NCBI GenBank assembly: GCA_900095095.1
Contig: FMBT01000307.1
Coordinates: 124,001-188,000 of the forward strand
Direction: 5' to 3'
DNA from: Fragilariopsis cylindrus CCMP1102
Taxonomy: Eukaryota; Bacillariophyta; Bacillariophyceae; Bacillariales; Bacillariaceae
DNA length: 64,000 bases
In this document: positions 42,026 through 53,148 of the stretch, one piece after another
Position numbering within the stretch: position 1 is the first letter of the stretch
Layout: every line of letters starts with the position of its first letter
Notes under the pieces: model-generated
Told to the model about the DNA's origin: nothing
Seen by the model: only the letters and a program-made list of their open reading frames with translations
Databases searched by the model: none
Position numbers and translations under genes: made by a program

Positions 42026-45000
42026 TTAAAAGGAAAAGGCAAGGCTCGATTTTTTTTGAATCAACGGAAAGGCAGCCATAATACGATCGGCTGCATCATC
42101 AACCAACAATTCACCCAAGGAGGGAAACTTCGAAGTGGTGGTCCAAAGTGAGTTGGCGAAAATCTGGTTGGCAATGTCGGAAGGTGCTACGTACATCCCA
42201 CCTACCAATTCCCATTCATTGCACAAGTAATTGGAATCCAGTGGAAGCAATTCTCCATCTGGAAACGAAATTGACAGTGAGGAGTGTCCCTGCACAAGCA
42301 GGACCTCATCCACTCTATGGACATCCACAAAATGGGAATCGGAACCATTTGGAGAAAGTATACGGTAGACCTTGCACATTACATTCTCCAGTGTAGAATA
42401 CGTCCACCATTCACGAATACGATGCTCAAAGAAGGTTTGAATTGTAGTCATGGTGCATCGACCCGGTTCCTTACTCCACTTGAGATCAGGGTAGCGTCCT
42501 TGGAAGAATTCCAACACACGACCACTGATGGGAGCATAATCACGAATCCAATCAGGAACACAACCGAAATACGACAAAACAGCAAACTGATGTTTTGCTT
42601 GCAGCGGACCAAAACCATATGTTGTATCCTGATAAAGTTTGGAGCAGGACTCGTATACACCACTAATCGAGGCCAAATTAGGTTTCGCAGGAGCAAGTAT
42701 CCAGATCCCCAGTATCACAGCGAGTTTGTTCCGCGTCCTTTCAATCCAGTCAGATTCATTGGGGATATCCGATTCTGTCTCTAATTTCTTGTAGGTGTTG
42801 TATCGAAATAGGGCCAGTTTCTTCCTCTTCCCACCCGGTGAAGTGTTACGGGCATAGAAGCGATCGCGTAAACGAAGCATATTCAATGCGATAAATCGAC
42901 CAATCAACCAAGGATCACCTTCAAATTGAATTCTCCCGCGAACAAGGTCATCCACCGCCAGGTCGTAGAAATAAGCACAGTTCGGGACAACGTCCATACA
43001 GATTATAGAACTGATGATCATTGGCAGTGTAAATCGAAACTTGTCAACAATACGGCACGTAGAATGCAGAAATAAAGCATGAAAACCTAACCGAGGTGCA
43101 AAAATTAGATCAACAATATAATAGGAGGGAGGAACAGGAATGAAGGAGGGGTGAGTACAAAAGATAGCTTTGTCGTTGGCAAAAAAAGAACGTAGATGCA
43201 AACATACCTAGGGGGTTCAGGTTACAAGGAACAGAAACATGATGCCTGTCAATAACAATGCCTTTCTTCGTGTATACCGCTAACGTTTCCGGATCCATAT
43301 GCTTGCGATCGTCAGGAAACTGCGAGTAGACTTGGAGCAATTCATCTAGCATGGGAGCATTTTTCGCCTTGCGAAGAATTGCGTCAGAAATACTTTTGCG
43401 AAAATAACCAGTTGCACCCACACGTACACCTTCCACCCATTTCGAAGCACCGACAACCAACGACAATTGATCATCATCAGTGCAATCAGGATTGTTTACA
43501 TCTCTGTGGGAAGCACATGGGTTTTTGGGGGAGGACCCGTGAATAGTTGCTCCCTCAATCTCATTCTTCTCAGCAATTGCCTCAGCGTATTCCTTACGCG
43601 CTGGATCAGCTTCGTAACATGCCCAGGGGGGGAGGTCCGGCAACTGAAAAATAGACGACAGACCCACAAATATATGCTGTGAAAAGGCAGAAGTGGTTCC
43701 TTTTAATAGGTTCGGAAAGGAGGAACCGGATTCATCACGACGCATACATGTATTGGTCGCGTACCCATACGACACTCGTGTATGATCCTTTTGCCTGGTA
43801 CATCCGTGAACATCCTTTGGATTTACTGTAGATACATGTTTGTGCATGGTGTCAAAATCCAATGAATCAATTACAGATGCCACAGATTGTTTTTCATTCA
43901 ACACCATACAAAATGAATTTTTATGGTTGCGATGATTGCGGTAGAAATGAACTGGAACATCTGGAGCTAACGTCGTACGAAGAAACGAACCCAACTTTTC
44001 TTGACGAACTTGTAGATGGTCGATGGTGGTAAGTTGTTTGAAAGCATACACTTGACCTGCTTGGCGATCTTCAATAACATGAGCCTCATCTTCTGTATGA
44101 GCCACCAGGTAAAGACCTTTGGGACAGTTCGCAGAACTCCAGAAAGCAGCATCAGCACGGTGAACTTCTGGAACTCCATCGTCAAAATCATCATCATCAG
44201 AACCGGACTCTACTACAACCACTGACTCGTCGTCGTATAAATCTTCATCTAGGTAATCATCCTCGGACCCATCCATGCTTGAATTGTTGTTGTAATCCGA
44301 GTCGGCCGTGGATTCATTAGAGCGTGCAACAGCACCACCACCAACACGAGCAGCACCTGCAACGGGAACAAGGGAAATGAAACGAGACTGAGCCTTCAGT
44401 GTTGGGCGGCGACGAGAGGAGGTAAAATCAACGATTTCACCGTCCTCGGTACTACATTCAGTATCACCACCAGTCGAATCACCCGATGAAACATCCTCCG
44501 AATTACTCGAAGAATCTTCTGGAAAATCATCCGATGTAGGTCCAGATAGTGGTGAAGATTTACGGCGACTTGCACCATGGACTGTACTTGCGGTAGATGA
44601 ACGGCGGCGAGCAGAAGTAGGTCCAGATAGTGGTGGAGATTTACGGCGACTGGAACCCAGGACTGTACTTGCGGTAGATGTACGGCGGCGAATGGAAGTA
44701 GGAACAGATAGTGGTGGAGATTTACGGCGACTGGTACCAAGGACCGTACTTGCGGTAGATGAACGGCGGCGAGCAGAAGTAGGAACAGATGGTGGTGGAG
44801 ATTTACGGTGACTGGTACCATGGACTGTACTTGCGGTAGATGTGCGGCGAATGGAAGTAGGAACAGATAATGGTGGAGATTTACGGTGACTGGAACCAAG
44901 GACTGTACTTGCGGTAGATATACAGCGGCGAATGAAAGTAGGACCAGATAGTGGCGGAGATTTACGGTGACTGGTACCATGGACTGTACTTGCGGTAGAT

Positions 45001-46232
45001 ATACAGCGGCGAATGGAAGTAGGACCAGATAGTGGCGGAGATTTACGGTGACTGGTACCATGGACTGTACTTGCGGTAGATGCGGTAGATGTACGGCGAG
45101 CAGAAGCAGGTGGCTGAATTGGGGAGTTTTTGCGGGAAGATGAACCAGACAAATTACATGTAAAATCACCAGCAAAATCACCAGCAAAATCACCGGCAAA
45201 ATCACCAGCAAAATCGCTAGCAAAATCGCCGGACAAATCACATGAAAAATCACCGGTCGAACCATCGGAAAAAGCATCAACTGCATCGTCAACGTCATCG
45301 TCATCCTCGCTGTCACTGCTATCATATGGCAATCTTTCTTGCAAGCTGGGCATGGATGCATTATCATCATCGTCATCATCGTCATCATCATCGTCATCAT
45401 GATCAAAATCATTGAAACGTTCATCATTGTTGCGACTGATTGTAGGATAGTCTGCTATACCGAGTTTACGCACCGTACGTCTGGAGGTAGCAGAAGAAAG
45501 TGGGGGTGATTTACGGTTAGCACGGCGAGCAGTAGCAAGTAGCTGAGCTGGTTGAGATTTACGGCGGGTAAAATCAAAGTCTTGATTTGTGGTAGATCTA
45601 CGGCGAGCAGCAGCAGGTGAATTGACTGGTGGAAGGGTGCGGCGAGCAACACCATGGTCTTGAGTTGAGGTGGAAATAGGAGAACCAAGATAAGATTCAC
45701 CAATTTGGTGGAATGGTGGTAACGAATCAATAAGGTCTTGTCTGGGTAGGTGACGGGTGCGGCGGGCTGGATGCAGTTCCGGTGAGGAAGTAAAAATTGA
45801 ATTGGATGAGATTGAGGACCCGGCATATGACGTATCGTAGAGTGACATATCATTGTTCTGTTCATCACGGCGTTCAACGGTGGGTTGGATATTGCAATGC
45901 TGGTACAACAGTAAATCAGGATTGTTGACAGAGTTAGAATCAATCGGAATACGGGCATGTTTGATGTCTCGGTGGCGACGACTGGAAATAGGTGGTTGGT
46001 GATGATGGTGATGGTGAGTACGGCGGTAATGAGGAGTAGCGGAGGGAGGGGTAGTAGGAGGTAACATGGCATGGTCAAGGTGATACCGAGTATCGTGGCG
46101 CAATTCTGGGGCAGTCGAATCCGAAGTAGGCATCCCCTTCGAAGAAGGAGCGGTACTTCGACGTTGACGACCCAGAGATTGGGGCCGAGATCTTGATCTT
46201 GGCTTAAAGTGCTTGGGTTGTTTCCTTAACAT
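42026..46232 (-). CDS. Two-exon Ser/Arg-rich repeat protein of unknown function (about 1361 residues)
   Basis: Exons 46232-43208 and 43086-42026 join in phase (CTAG|GTATGT ... GTTAG|GTTTT), giving NLNPL-GFHALF across the junction; ATG 46232 (MLRKQPKHFK) is the first in frame. The first 380 residues are basic, Ser/Pro/His-rich and disordered. Asp runs, GDFA tetrapeptide repeats and seven copies of a 27-28-residue unit (STASTVHGTSHRKSPPLSGP) follow. A more ordinary, probably folded region begins around residue 720 (AAFWSSANCPKGLYLVAHTE) and runs through exon 2 (WLIGRFIALNMLRLRDRFY; VPDWIRDYAPISG). No domain is recognised. The SPP and RRxS sites in each unit suggest phosphorylation. The gene is intact despite repeats, so it is probably expressed. 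Function unknown. Confidence 0.6.
44535..45095 (-). repeat. Seven-copy 81-84-bp coding tandem repeat
   Basis: Each unit contains GATTTACGGCGACT/GATTTACGGTGACT on the + strand and encodes STASTV.G.S.RKSPPLS.PTS.RR. All units keep the reading frame, differing by one optional codon (RR or RRR), evidence of selection on the protein. Confidence 0.85.
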
Positions 46233-46488
46233 TGTGTTGAATGTACAGTAAATGTAAATTATGAGAGTGTGGAACAGAACCCAAAAGGAAAATCGATCGG
46301 TGTATTTTGCGTGTAAATTAAAGAAGAAATAATATAATGGGTGTTCAGTTCCCTTCAAACGACGTAAATGGGTGCACCAACTGATTGATTCGTTAGAATC
46401 AAAAGAATCTACAGTAAAAGAGCCAAAAAGCGATGGAATTTAAAGAAAAAGAGCGAGTTGAAGCGCGGCGTTCAACGCATTTCGAGTA

Positions 46489-47160
46489 CACGGATTGGAA
46501 TAGTGCACAGTCGCTTAATCACTATTTACAGTTACAGTATTTACGATACAAGCACCAATAATTCATTGGGTAATTCATTGAATGATTCATCCTGTAATTC
46601 ACCCGGTAATTCATCTGTTAATTGATTGGTTAATTCATTGCATGATTCATTCATTAATTCATCCAGTGAAAGCGGGGAAGCGCACGCACGACGTGTGTTG
46701 GGTTAAGCGAGTTGGATTAAGCGAGTTGAAATATGATAGTACCGTGTTTAAGGGAGTTCTGCGATCGACTGGACACCTCACTGAGTGAGTGAATTCGCTT
46801 GCTAACGGTGCACGGGGTTCAGTGGAAATCGCTTGCTTACGGTGTACACGGATTGGAATAGCGCACAGTCGCTGGATCACTGTTTAGAGTAAAAAGCGTG
46901 GAAGCGCTTACAGTATTTACGATACAAGAAAGGAAGGAGATAGCCACTTAGCAAAAAAGCGATGATTCAACCAATAATTCATTCGGAAATTCATTCGTTA
47001 TTTCATTGGTTAATTCACCGTATGATTCATCGGTAAATTCATTTAGTGGAAAGCGGGGAAGCGCACGCAAGGCGTGTGTTGGGTTAAGCGAGTTGAAATA
47101 TGATAGTACCGTCTTTAAGCGAGTTCTGCGATCGACTGGACACCTCACTGAGTGAGAAAT
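46489..47160 (+). repeat. Duplicated block with (AATTCATT)-rich segments
   Basis: ACACGGATTGGAATAG.GCAC occurs at 46489 and 46848, each followed by ACAGTATTTACGATACAAG and then AATTCATT-rich DNA. The segment with GTGTGTTGGGTTAAGCGAG through CTCACTGAGTGAG occurs at about 46690-46790 and 47078-47155. The block therefore is a diverged duplication of about 350-390 bp. Confidence 0.75.
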
Positions 47161-47204
47161 TGTCACAGTATTTACGATACAAGCACAACGCTGGATTGCG
47201 AAAA

Positions 47205-47475
47205 AGGAAGTGTTGCTGTATTGATTCGAAGTCCTCAATTTCATTTATACTAACAAAGTACTAGTTATTTGTTGGAGATTTTGTCTACTCCGAAACAATC
47301 CAGCTGCATCTCTCGAATTGAAACAGGTCAAATATCATATTAATCAAAGTAAGTATTGCTGAATTTATTCGATGTCATCAATCGCATTACTACTAACGAA
47401 GTACTAGTTATTTGTTGATGATTTTGTCAACCATGAAGAAATCGAGCTGTGTGTCTTGTGTTCAAATCGATCACA
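47205..47475 (+). repeat. Imperfect tandem duplication, about 146-bp period
   Basis: GTGTTGCTG/GTATTGCTG, followed by AAGTACTAGTTATTTGTTG and GATTTTGTC, occurs from about 47208 and again from about 47352, with roughly 75 percent agreement by eye. Confidence 0.7.
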
Positions 47476-47480
47476 TCTAT

Positions 47481-47760
47481 CGGTTCGATCATCGATAATT
47501 ATTGGTGACGGACGCGAATACATGACGTCGGTGGGAGGTTATTTGCATGGTTGGACGTGCTATTATACAGCAAATAAAACACCGCCTTTGGAATTGATGC
47601 AATCGGTTCGATCATCGATAATTATTGGTGACGGACGCGAATACATGACGTCGGTGGGAGGTTATTTGCATGGTTGGACGAGCTATTATACAGCTAATAA
47701 AATACCCCCTTTGGAATTGATGCAATCGGTTCGATCATTGATAATTATTGGTGATCGGTT
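47481..47760 (+). repeat. 123-bp tandem repeat, two full copies and a partial third
   Basis: Units start at 47481, 47604 and 47727 (CGGTTCGATCATCGATAATT). The first two are nearly identical. The period is 41 codons and one forward frame stays open across all copies (repeat text SIIIGDGREYMTSVGGYLHG), but it has no ATG nearby, so coding is unproven. Confidence 0.85.
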
Positions 47761-48094
47761 CGATCATTCGAGCGTGTGGTTCTACCATGTAATAGCGCCA
47801 TCCATGAACTAACCCATTTGTTTGTTCTTGTACATCAACCTCATTTTTTCACTTTCAATTGCATTCATAACAAAAGACTCACCACATGCATTAATATTAT
47901 CGTCAAAAATATATTATGGCAAGAACAAAAGCAGTACGTACAATAGGAAAGAAATTCCTGCGATAATATTCAATTAAATACACCAGTTCGTAACTGACAT
48001 ATATATTCTATTTCTACCATAATACATGTAACAGGATTCTGGAAGAAAAACACCAAAGCCTAGGACGGAGGCAGAACAGGTACGATGGGACAGC

Positions 48095-48505
48095 ATGCCA
48101 AAAATAACAGCCACGAAAGCTGTAGCCAGATCGTACTCATCGTCGTCCTCATCGTCATCGTCATCCTCATGGTCATCCATAGAATGGGGACCACAACAAA
48201 TCGAAGAATATCAACAACATCAAGATTACAAATATGATAAGGAGATGGAGCGGCGAAAGCAATTAGCATCGGGTGGTAATAGTGAAGAGGCCAAGCGATC
48301 AGCCTCACCTACACCTGCAGCAGCACTCGGTACAATCGAACGACCTAACACCATCCCAAATGCAATCACCCCACAACAGATCTCGCACCCAAATCCAAAT
48401 CGAAGGGCAAGACGAAAGGCTCCCCCAAATATGGTGGTTGATTTGAGCAGCGGCGATTCTAATTCTGATCCTGTTGATTTGACCGGCTACCCGAGTAACC
48501 CATAA
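48095..48505 (+). CDS. Small disordered protein with SUMO-interaction-like motif
   Basis: 136 codons from ATG 48095. A poly-Ser run (residues about 13-26) is followed by a charged Gln/Lys/Arg stretch, a Pro/Ala/Asn linker, a basic patch (RRARRKAP), and a C-terminal VVDLSSGDSNSDPVDL resembling a SUMO-interaction motif with acidic flank. No upstream intron is evident. It stands at the right end of the island. It could be a remnant or the end of a longer protein; expression is not known. Confidence 0.4.
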   Translation: MPKITATKAVARSYSSSSSSSSSSSWSSIEWGPQQIEEYQQHQDYKYDKEMERRKQLASGGNSEEAKRSASPTPAAALGTIERPNTIPNAITPQQISHPNPNRRARRKAPPNMVVDLSSGDSNSDPVDLTGYPSNP

Positions 48506-48564
48506 GAGTGTTTAATATAAATGAATATTTGTTGTACATCTAGACAGTAATTTTTGCTTATTGA

Positions 48565-48800
48565 AGCAGTTCAATTAGGTGCATTTTCTCTTCGTGTAGA
48601 AGAAATGAAAATCTTAGTGCTATTTCAAAAAGTTTTAATTAGGGGAATTTTCGATTCGTCTAATAGAACAGAATTTCTTCGTGCTGTTTCAAAAAGATTT
48701 AATTAGGGGCATTTTCATTGCGTGTAATAGAAACGTAAATCTTAGTGCTATTTCAAACTGATTTACTTAGGGGCATTTTCGTTTCGTGATTAAATTAAGT
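48565..48800 (+). repeat. Tandem repeat, about 64-bp period, nearly four copies
   Basis: The landmark AATTAGGGGCATTTTC, or a variant, recurs at about 48573, 48637, 48701 and 48764, with ATCTTAGTGCTATTTCAAA between. It is non-coding and lies between the island and the host TcdA gene. Confidence 0.8.
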
Positions 48801-49327
48801 CAATAATACTTTTGGGCCAGCAAACTAAGTTTTGGTGAGCATTTTGGTCGGGAAAACCGATCTGGCCAAATACTTCGTGTTAATTATACTAACTAATTAC
48901 TCTCCGACAGAAATTCAAAGTATGAAAACATTGTAGTACTATAATCCATAAATATTGATCACAATGAATGATATGGCCCTTGTTAAATTATAAATGTGTC
49001 AATAGATTTAATCTTCAATACTGCTAGCTATTAGTGTTCTTCTTTAGTATAAGAGTTGCCGTAATTACTTTGTATAGCGAGCAATCAAGCTGAAGAGAGA
49101 AAATATCAGAGCAGCGAGTATACAGTATTCAGTATGTTCGTCTGGCCGTCCAACCATTTCACGCGCTTCATCGATGTTGATAAAAAAAATCTCTTCTGCA
49201 TTTCTGCAAATCATTGTAAATTTGAACGATGATGGGCGTTTGATTATCTATGATTGTGTTGAAGACAAGCTAATAATTGTTGATAGTATCGGCCGTTCAT
49301 ATCTGATCCACTCACATCACTGCAATC
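48801..49327. promoter_or_regulatory. Upstream region of the TcdA-like gene
   Basis: AT-rich DNA without a gene; it should hold the promoter of the following host gene. Any right border of the island is expected somewhere between the 64-bp repeats and here, but no terminal repeat could be recognised. Confidence 0.35.
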
Positions 49328-50998
49328 ATGGCATCCTCCTATCCGGGTAAGTCTCTTACACTAACGGGATGCTTCCTTGCGGGTGTAACTTCAGCCGCTG
49401 TCGTTGGGTGGCTCCTTGATCGACGACGACAAAATCAGCGGGATCAAAAATCCTCGTCGTCTACTTCTTCTCCCAGTAATACTGATTCTTCTTCTTCTTC
49501 TGTCACCGTTCCCGAACATATGCGTCAAGAGCAGCTATCAAGACATGCGCTCTATTTTGGAAACAAAAATATGGACTTGATCCGATCGTCCAATGTTTGT
49601 GTCATTGGCTTAGGCGGCGTTGGGTCTCATTGTGCTATGATGTTAGCCCGTGGAGGAGTAGAATATCTTAGACTTATCGACTTTGATCAAGTCACACTAT
49701 CCAGCTTGAATCGTCATGCTTGTGCAACATTGAAAGATGTCGGAATTTCAAAGGTCGAAAGTGTCAAAAAAGTGTGTTTAGAGCTTGGTCTTAAAGATAA
49801 AAATATCGACGATCGTGTCGAGATGTACAACACCGAGACGGGGCCGAGTCTATTGTCCACAGTGACAATTCCCACTAAGGACGGAGAAGACGACAGCAAT
49901 CAACAGAAATGGGACGTTGTCATCGACTGTATCGATGATGTTCCTACTAAGGCGGCACTCTTGGCATATTGCATAAAAAATAAGATTCGAGTTCTTTCGT
50001 GCATGGGTGCTGGGGGCAAAAGTGATATGACCCGTCTACACATCTCCGACTTACAAACCGCAGCAAAAGATCCTTTAGCTAGCAAATTGCGCCAAACAAT
50101 GAAAAAGAATATGAAAAAAACTCGAGCAGCTGAAGAAGCTAAGGCTGACAGTAGTGGTGGTACCGGCGAGAAAAGCAACGAAAAAGACTACGACGATTCG
50201 TATCTTGAGGACATGGATCAACTAACGATTATTTACAGCTCCGAAAAGACCGTCGCTAAGTTGGCCGACTTCACCGATGAACAAAAGGCCGAACGTGACA
50301 AATCGCAATTTGGTGCCGTGGATGGGATGAGAATTCGAGTTCTACCAGTTTTGGGGCCATTGCCCGCCATCATGGGACAGGTACGTTTCCAATAGTATAT
50401 ATATTTTTTATTTTTTCTCTCTACTCGTTATTTCTTACAAAAACATGTCCTCTTCTCATCAATGGTAAAGTCGTTGGCGGCAATGACCTTATGTGAGCTA
50501 GGAAAGAAGCCAATTAGCCAACCTGTTACTGGAGGTAAGTTTATCGCATGTTTAATCAGTGAATCGTTTTTGATGCATAATACAGTGTCCGACTAACAAT
50601 TATATTTTTTTGTGATAACAGAACGTGTGGGGCGAAATGTCAGACATAGAGTATATCAACACTTGACGAGTCGAGAACACAAGATAAAGACTGGTAAAAT
50701 TGTGCCCTTTGATAACGTTTCATACACTGGAACGGTAGAGATCGACAGTGACGACGTTGAATATTTGTACGGTGTATGGAGAAATAGATGTGCCATCACA
50801 GGTGCAAGATTGGGGTGTGTCCTTGCATTGGCTCGATGGGACACATCAAAACCAGCAACATCTGACAATCTAGTCTTGATGAGCTCACACGCCCTAAAGG
50901 ATTATGACACCCTAGGGAAAAGTTCAATCAAATCTTCTATACAGGAGCGCATCGAAAGTCGTTTAGCGATATGCCGAGATCTGAATTGTGATGCATGA
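49328..50998 (+). CDS. tRNA threonylcarbamoyladenosine dehydratase (TcdA/Tcd1-like, ThiF/E1 fold)
   Basis: Three exons (49328-50380, 50471-50534, 50622-50998) join in phase to give 497 residues. A membrane segment at about 12-30 (GCFLAGVTSAAVVGWLL) followed by RRR recalls the mitochondrial outer-membrane anchor of yeast Tcd proteins. The E1-like core has the nucleotide-binding VIGLGGVGSHCAMML, then RLIDFDQVTLSSLNRHA, DVVIDCIDDVPTKAALL and SCMGAGGKSD. The enzyme uses ATP to cyclise t6A at position 37 of ANN-decoding tRNAs into ct6A. A charged, Lys-rich insert sits near residues 255-300. Exon 2 is only 64 nt. The gene is intact. Confidence 0.88.
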
Positions 50999-51269
50999 TA
51001 ATCGTTCCTTTTTCCTGATTTACAATATAACTGGTAGGCCCTGTATGCTTGATGACTGAAATAATTCATACAGTCGAAAATTCCTGTTGAATTTTCTAAG
51101 GATAATAATCAGAAATTGCGATTAATTAGTTTACGAAGAACTTAAATAAACAAAGAAGCACGCACATTTGGGAAGGATATAAGAATCATAGTATTTCGAC
51201 ACTTATCGTCTAAAACCAACCAACTGATTTTCTACAGTATTTATAATAATATAAGGGATTTGCAAAAGA
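50999..51269. other. Convergent 3' region
   Basis: 271 bp of AT-rich DNA between the TcdA-like and TTC14-like gene ends; no gene is seen. Confidence 0.45.
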
Positions 51270-52748
51270 TTATCTATCAGTATCTGAATATTCGGATTTT
51301 TTTCGACGACGGTACTTCTTGTGACTTTTCTTCGAATCTTTCTTCTTTCGTTCGTGACGACGACGTTTTGTATCATCTGTATCTGTATAATGATTCCGTC
51401 TCCTTCGTTTTTTGTGACGCTGATACGAATCATTATCATCATCATCATCATCTTTGTCATTTTCTTCATTTTCATTTTCACTGTTATCCGAGTTTGGTGG
51501 TGGTACGTGTAGACGTTGTTTGGTTGTTGAAGACGGAGGACTGAAAGTTGGTTCCTGTCTATTCTTCGATGATGGGGATTTTTTTTCTTGTGGTGAATTT
51601 GTCTTTATTATTATTCTGTTTGACTCTTTTTCATCATGTTCACAGTTGATTGGTTTTTGCAAAGGCGTCGTCGATATTTCTGATGATGAAGATGACAATA
51701 ACGATGAAGATGACGACGAAGAAGATGAAGATGAATCGTATCGACGACTTGAGCGTTTTCGGTGTTTCTTTTCTTTCTTTCGTTTCCGATGACTACGTTC
51801 ACGTTTATGATGACGTTTCTTATCCTTTTTCTTTTTCTTCTTCTTCGATCGATTGGACTTGCGATAGCTATTCTCGAATTCCTCATCATCCTTATTCTTG
51901 TCGTTGTTGTTGTTGTTGTATTCGTCATCCTGCTGAGGATCTAACAATGCACGCTCCATTAGTGCATCCTGGTACGCAGATGATTTTCTTGTAATTATAT
52001 CCTTTTGTTTATAGTTATTACTATTATTATTAGCTAGAATTATGAGACGGCGCTGTTTCGATTCTTGTTCTGATTGCAACATGATCGGTCGTCTTTGTCG
52101 TTGTCGTTTATCTTGTAGGGTTGTAATATATTGTTGTACTTCTACATTATTCGGATCTACATCTAATGCATTCTTTAATGTCCGTTCTGCCTTGTAATAA
52201 GTTTCAGTCTTCGTCATAAGAAGTTTTGCATATCCGATTAGGGATTGAAGATGATTAGGTACCAGTTCTAAGGCTTGTTTATACAACGTTTTTGCCTTAA
52301 TAATATCTACAGTAGCAACATTATCAATGGATGATCCAGATCCAGACTGTGACGATGAAAATACAATAGCCTCTGCCTCACGACATTTATCGTTAGAGAA
52401 TTCGATATTTTGTTGCCGTCTTAGATCGAGATATGAGATAGATGGGAAAGATTGTATTATTGTTGCTGTTGGTGTTATTGTTGAATTCGCACCACTGCCA
52501 TCAATACAAGTAACTGTATCAACGATAGCTTTCACAGTCGATAACGAATCGTCTGCTGCTGCTTTCAGGGTTTCGTATCGAATCCTCCAGGGACGAAATG
52601 AAAGGGAAAATTCGCTGCTGTTGATAATATCCTGATTATGTGATGGTAAAATATTTACTTGTGGTTGTGGAAAGTACAATCGATTCGATAGTTCCAACAA
52701 ATATCTGCTGCTGTTGTCGTCGTCGTTGCAATCCCTTGGTTGCTCCAT
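51270..52748 (-). CDS. TTC14-like tetratricopeptide protein with basic/Ser-rich tail
   Basis: A single intact exon, 492 residues, from ATG 52748. After a polar N-terminus comes SISYLDLRRQQNIEFSNDKC, then a TPR region (about 135-215: AKTLYKQALELVPNHLQSLI; AERTLKNALDVDPNNVEV) with alternating small and aromatic residues typical of paired helices. The remainder is very basic and Ser-rich (KKKKKKKDKKRHHKRERS; poly-Ser; Asp run), as in splicing-associated proteins. The order of a short conserved strip, TPRs and RS/KR tail is like TTC14. A nuclear RNA-related role is likely but unproven. The start region overlaps no other gene. Confidence 0.7.
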   Translation of the reverse strand: MEQPRDCNDDDNSSRYLLELSNRLYFPQPQVNILPSHNQDIINSSEFSLSFRPWRIRYETLKAAADDSLSTVKAIVDTVTCIDGSGANSTITPTATIIQSFPSISYLDLRRQQNIEFSNDKCREAEAIVFSSSQSGSGSSIDNVATVDIIKAKTLYKQALELVPNHLQSLIGYAKLLMTKTETYYKAERTLKNALDVDPNNVEVQQYITTLQDKRQRQRRPIMLQSEQESKQRRLIILANNNSNNYKQKDIITRKSSAYQDALMERALLDPQQDDEYNNNNNDKNKDDEEFENSYRKSNRSKKKKKKKDKKRHHKRERSHRKRKKEKKHRKRSSRRYDSSSSSSSSSSSLLSSSSSEISTTPLQKPINCEHDEKESNRIIIKTNSPQEKKSPSSKNRQEPTFSPPSSTTKQRLHVPPPNSDNSENENEENDKDDDDDDNDSYQRHKKRRRRNHYTDTDDTKRRRHERKKKDSKKSHKKYRRRKKSEYSDTDR

Positions 52749-53148
52749 CGCATTTCTATCTATCTATCTATCTATCAATCTATATTTTCTGATAGTGATG
52801 AAGTCACGAACGAGAATACTTTCGACAGTTAGCTTCAACTGCCAATTCTCCATTCCATGTCTATTTGAAAATGCTTCGTAACAGCATCTCATGGTGATAC
52901 AATTTAATTTTTAATGTTTTGCTTCATGGAATTTTATTTTACTACAGTAAATGATAGGTTTAAAGTTAGGGGGTAGGGGAATTTAACATTTGTATTCCCA
53001 ATTTTTCAGGACACAGATGCTGTTCTTCGATCGTCACATCATCACTCTATTTTATTCATAATTCATAATATTGAATATGTTCATCGTTTGTTCTATATAT
53101 TGATCATCACTAATACTTGAAGTATATTAGGAGTACCATTAACATGAC
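52749..53148. promoter_or_regulatory. Divergent promoter region with (TCTA)n
   Basis: 400 bp between outward-facing genes. A (ATCT)n tetranucleotide run of about six units lies at 52756-52780, close to the TTC14-like start. Confidence 0.45.

Larger units (their letters stand above)
29579..48505. mobile_element. Candidate large tyrosine-recombinase cargo element (borders unresolved)
   Basis: From the recombinase-like gene (30.2 kb) to the small SIM-motif gene (48.5 kb) the DNA holds unfamiliar proteins, a satellite array and many tandem duplications, between two blocks of ordinary host genes. The only gene with a recognisable mobility function is the recombinase near the left end, facing inward, the arrangement expected of Crypton- or Starship-like elements. 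I found no convincing terminal repeats or target duplication, so the coordinates simply enclose the unusual DNA. It may instead be several independent insertions or a fast-evolving hemizygous host region. Confidence 0.35.

Noticed and set aside
29579-48505. Virus-like or LTR/Polinton-type element
   Set aside because: No reverse transcriptase, polymerase B, capsid-like or protease frame and no long terminal repeats were recognised; the recombinase alone does not indicate a virus-like element.
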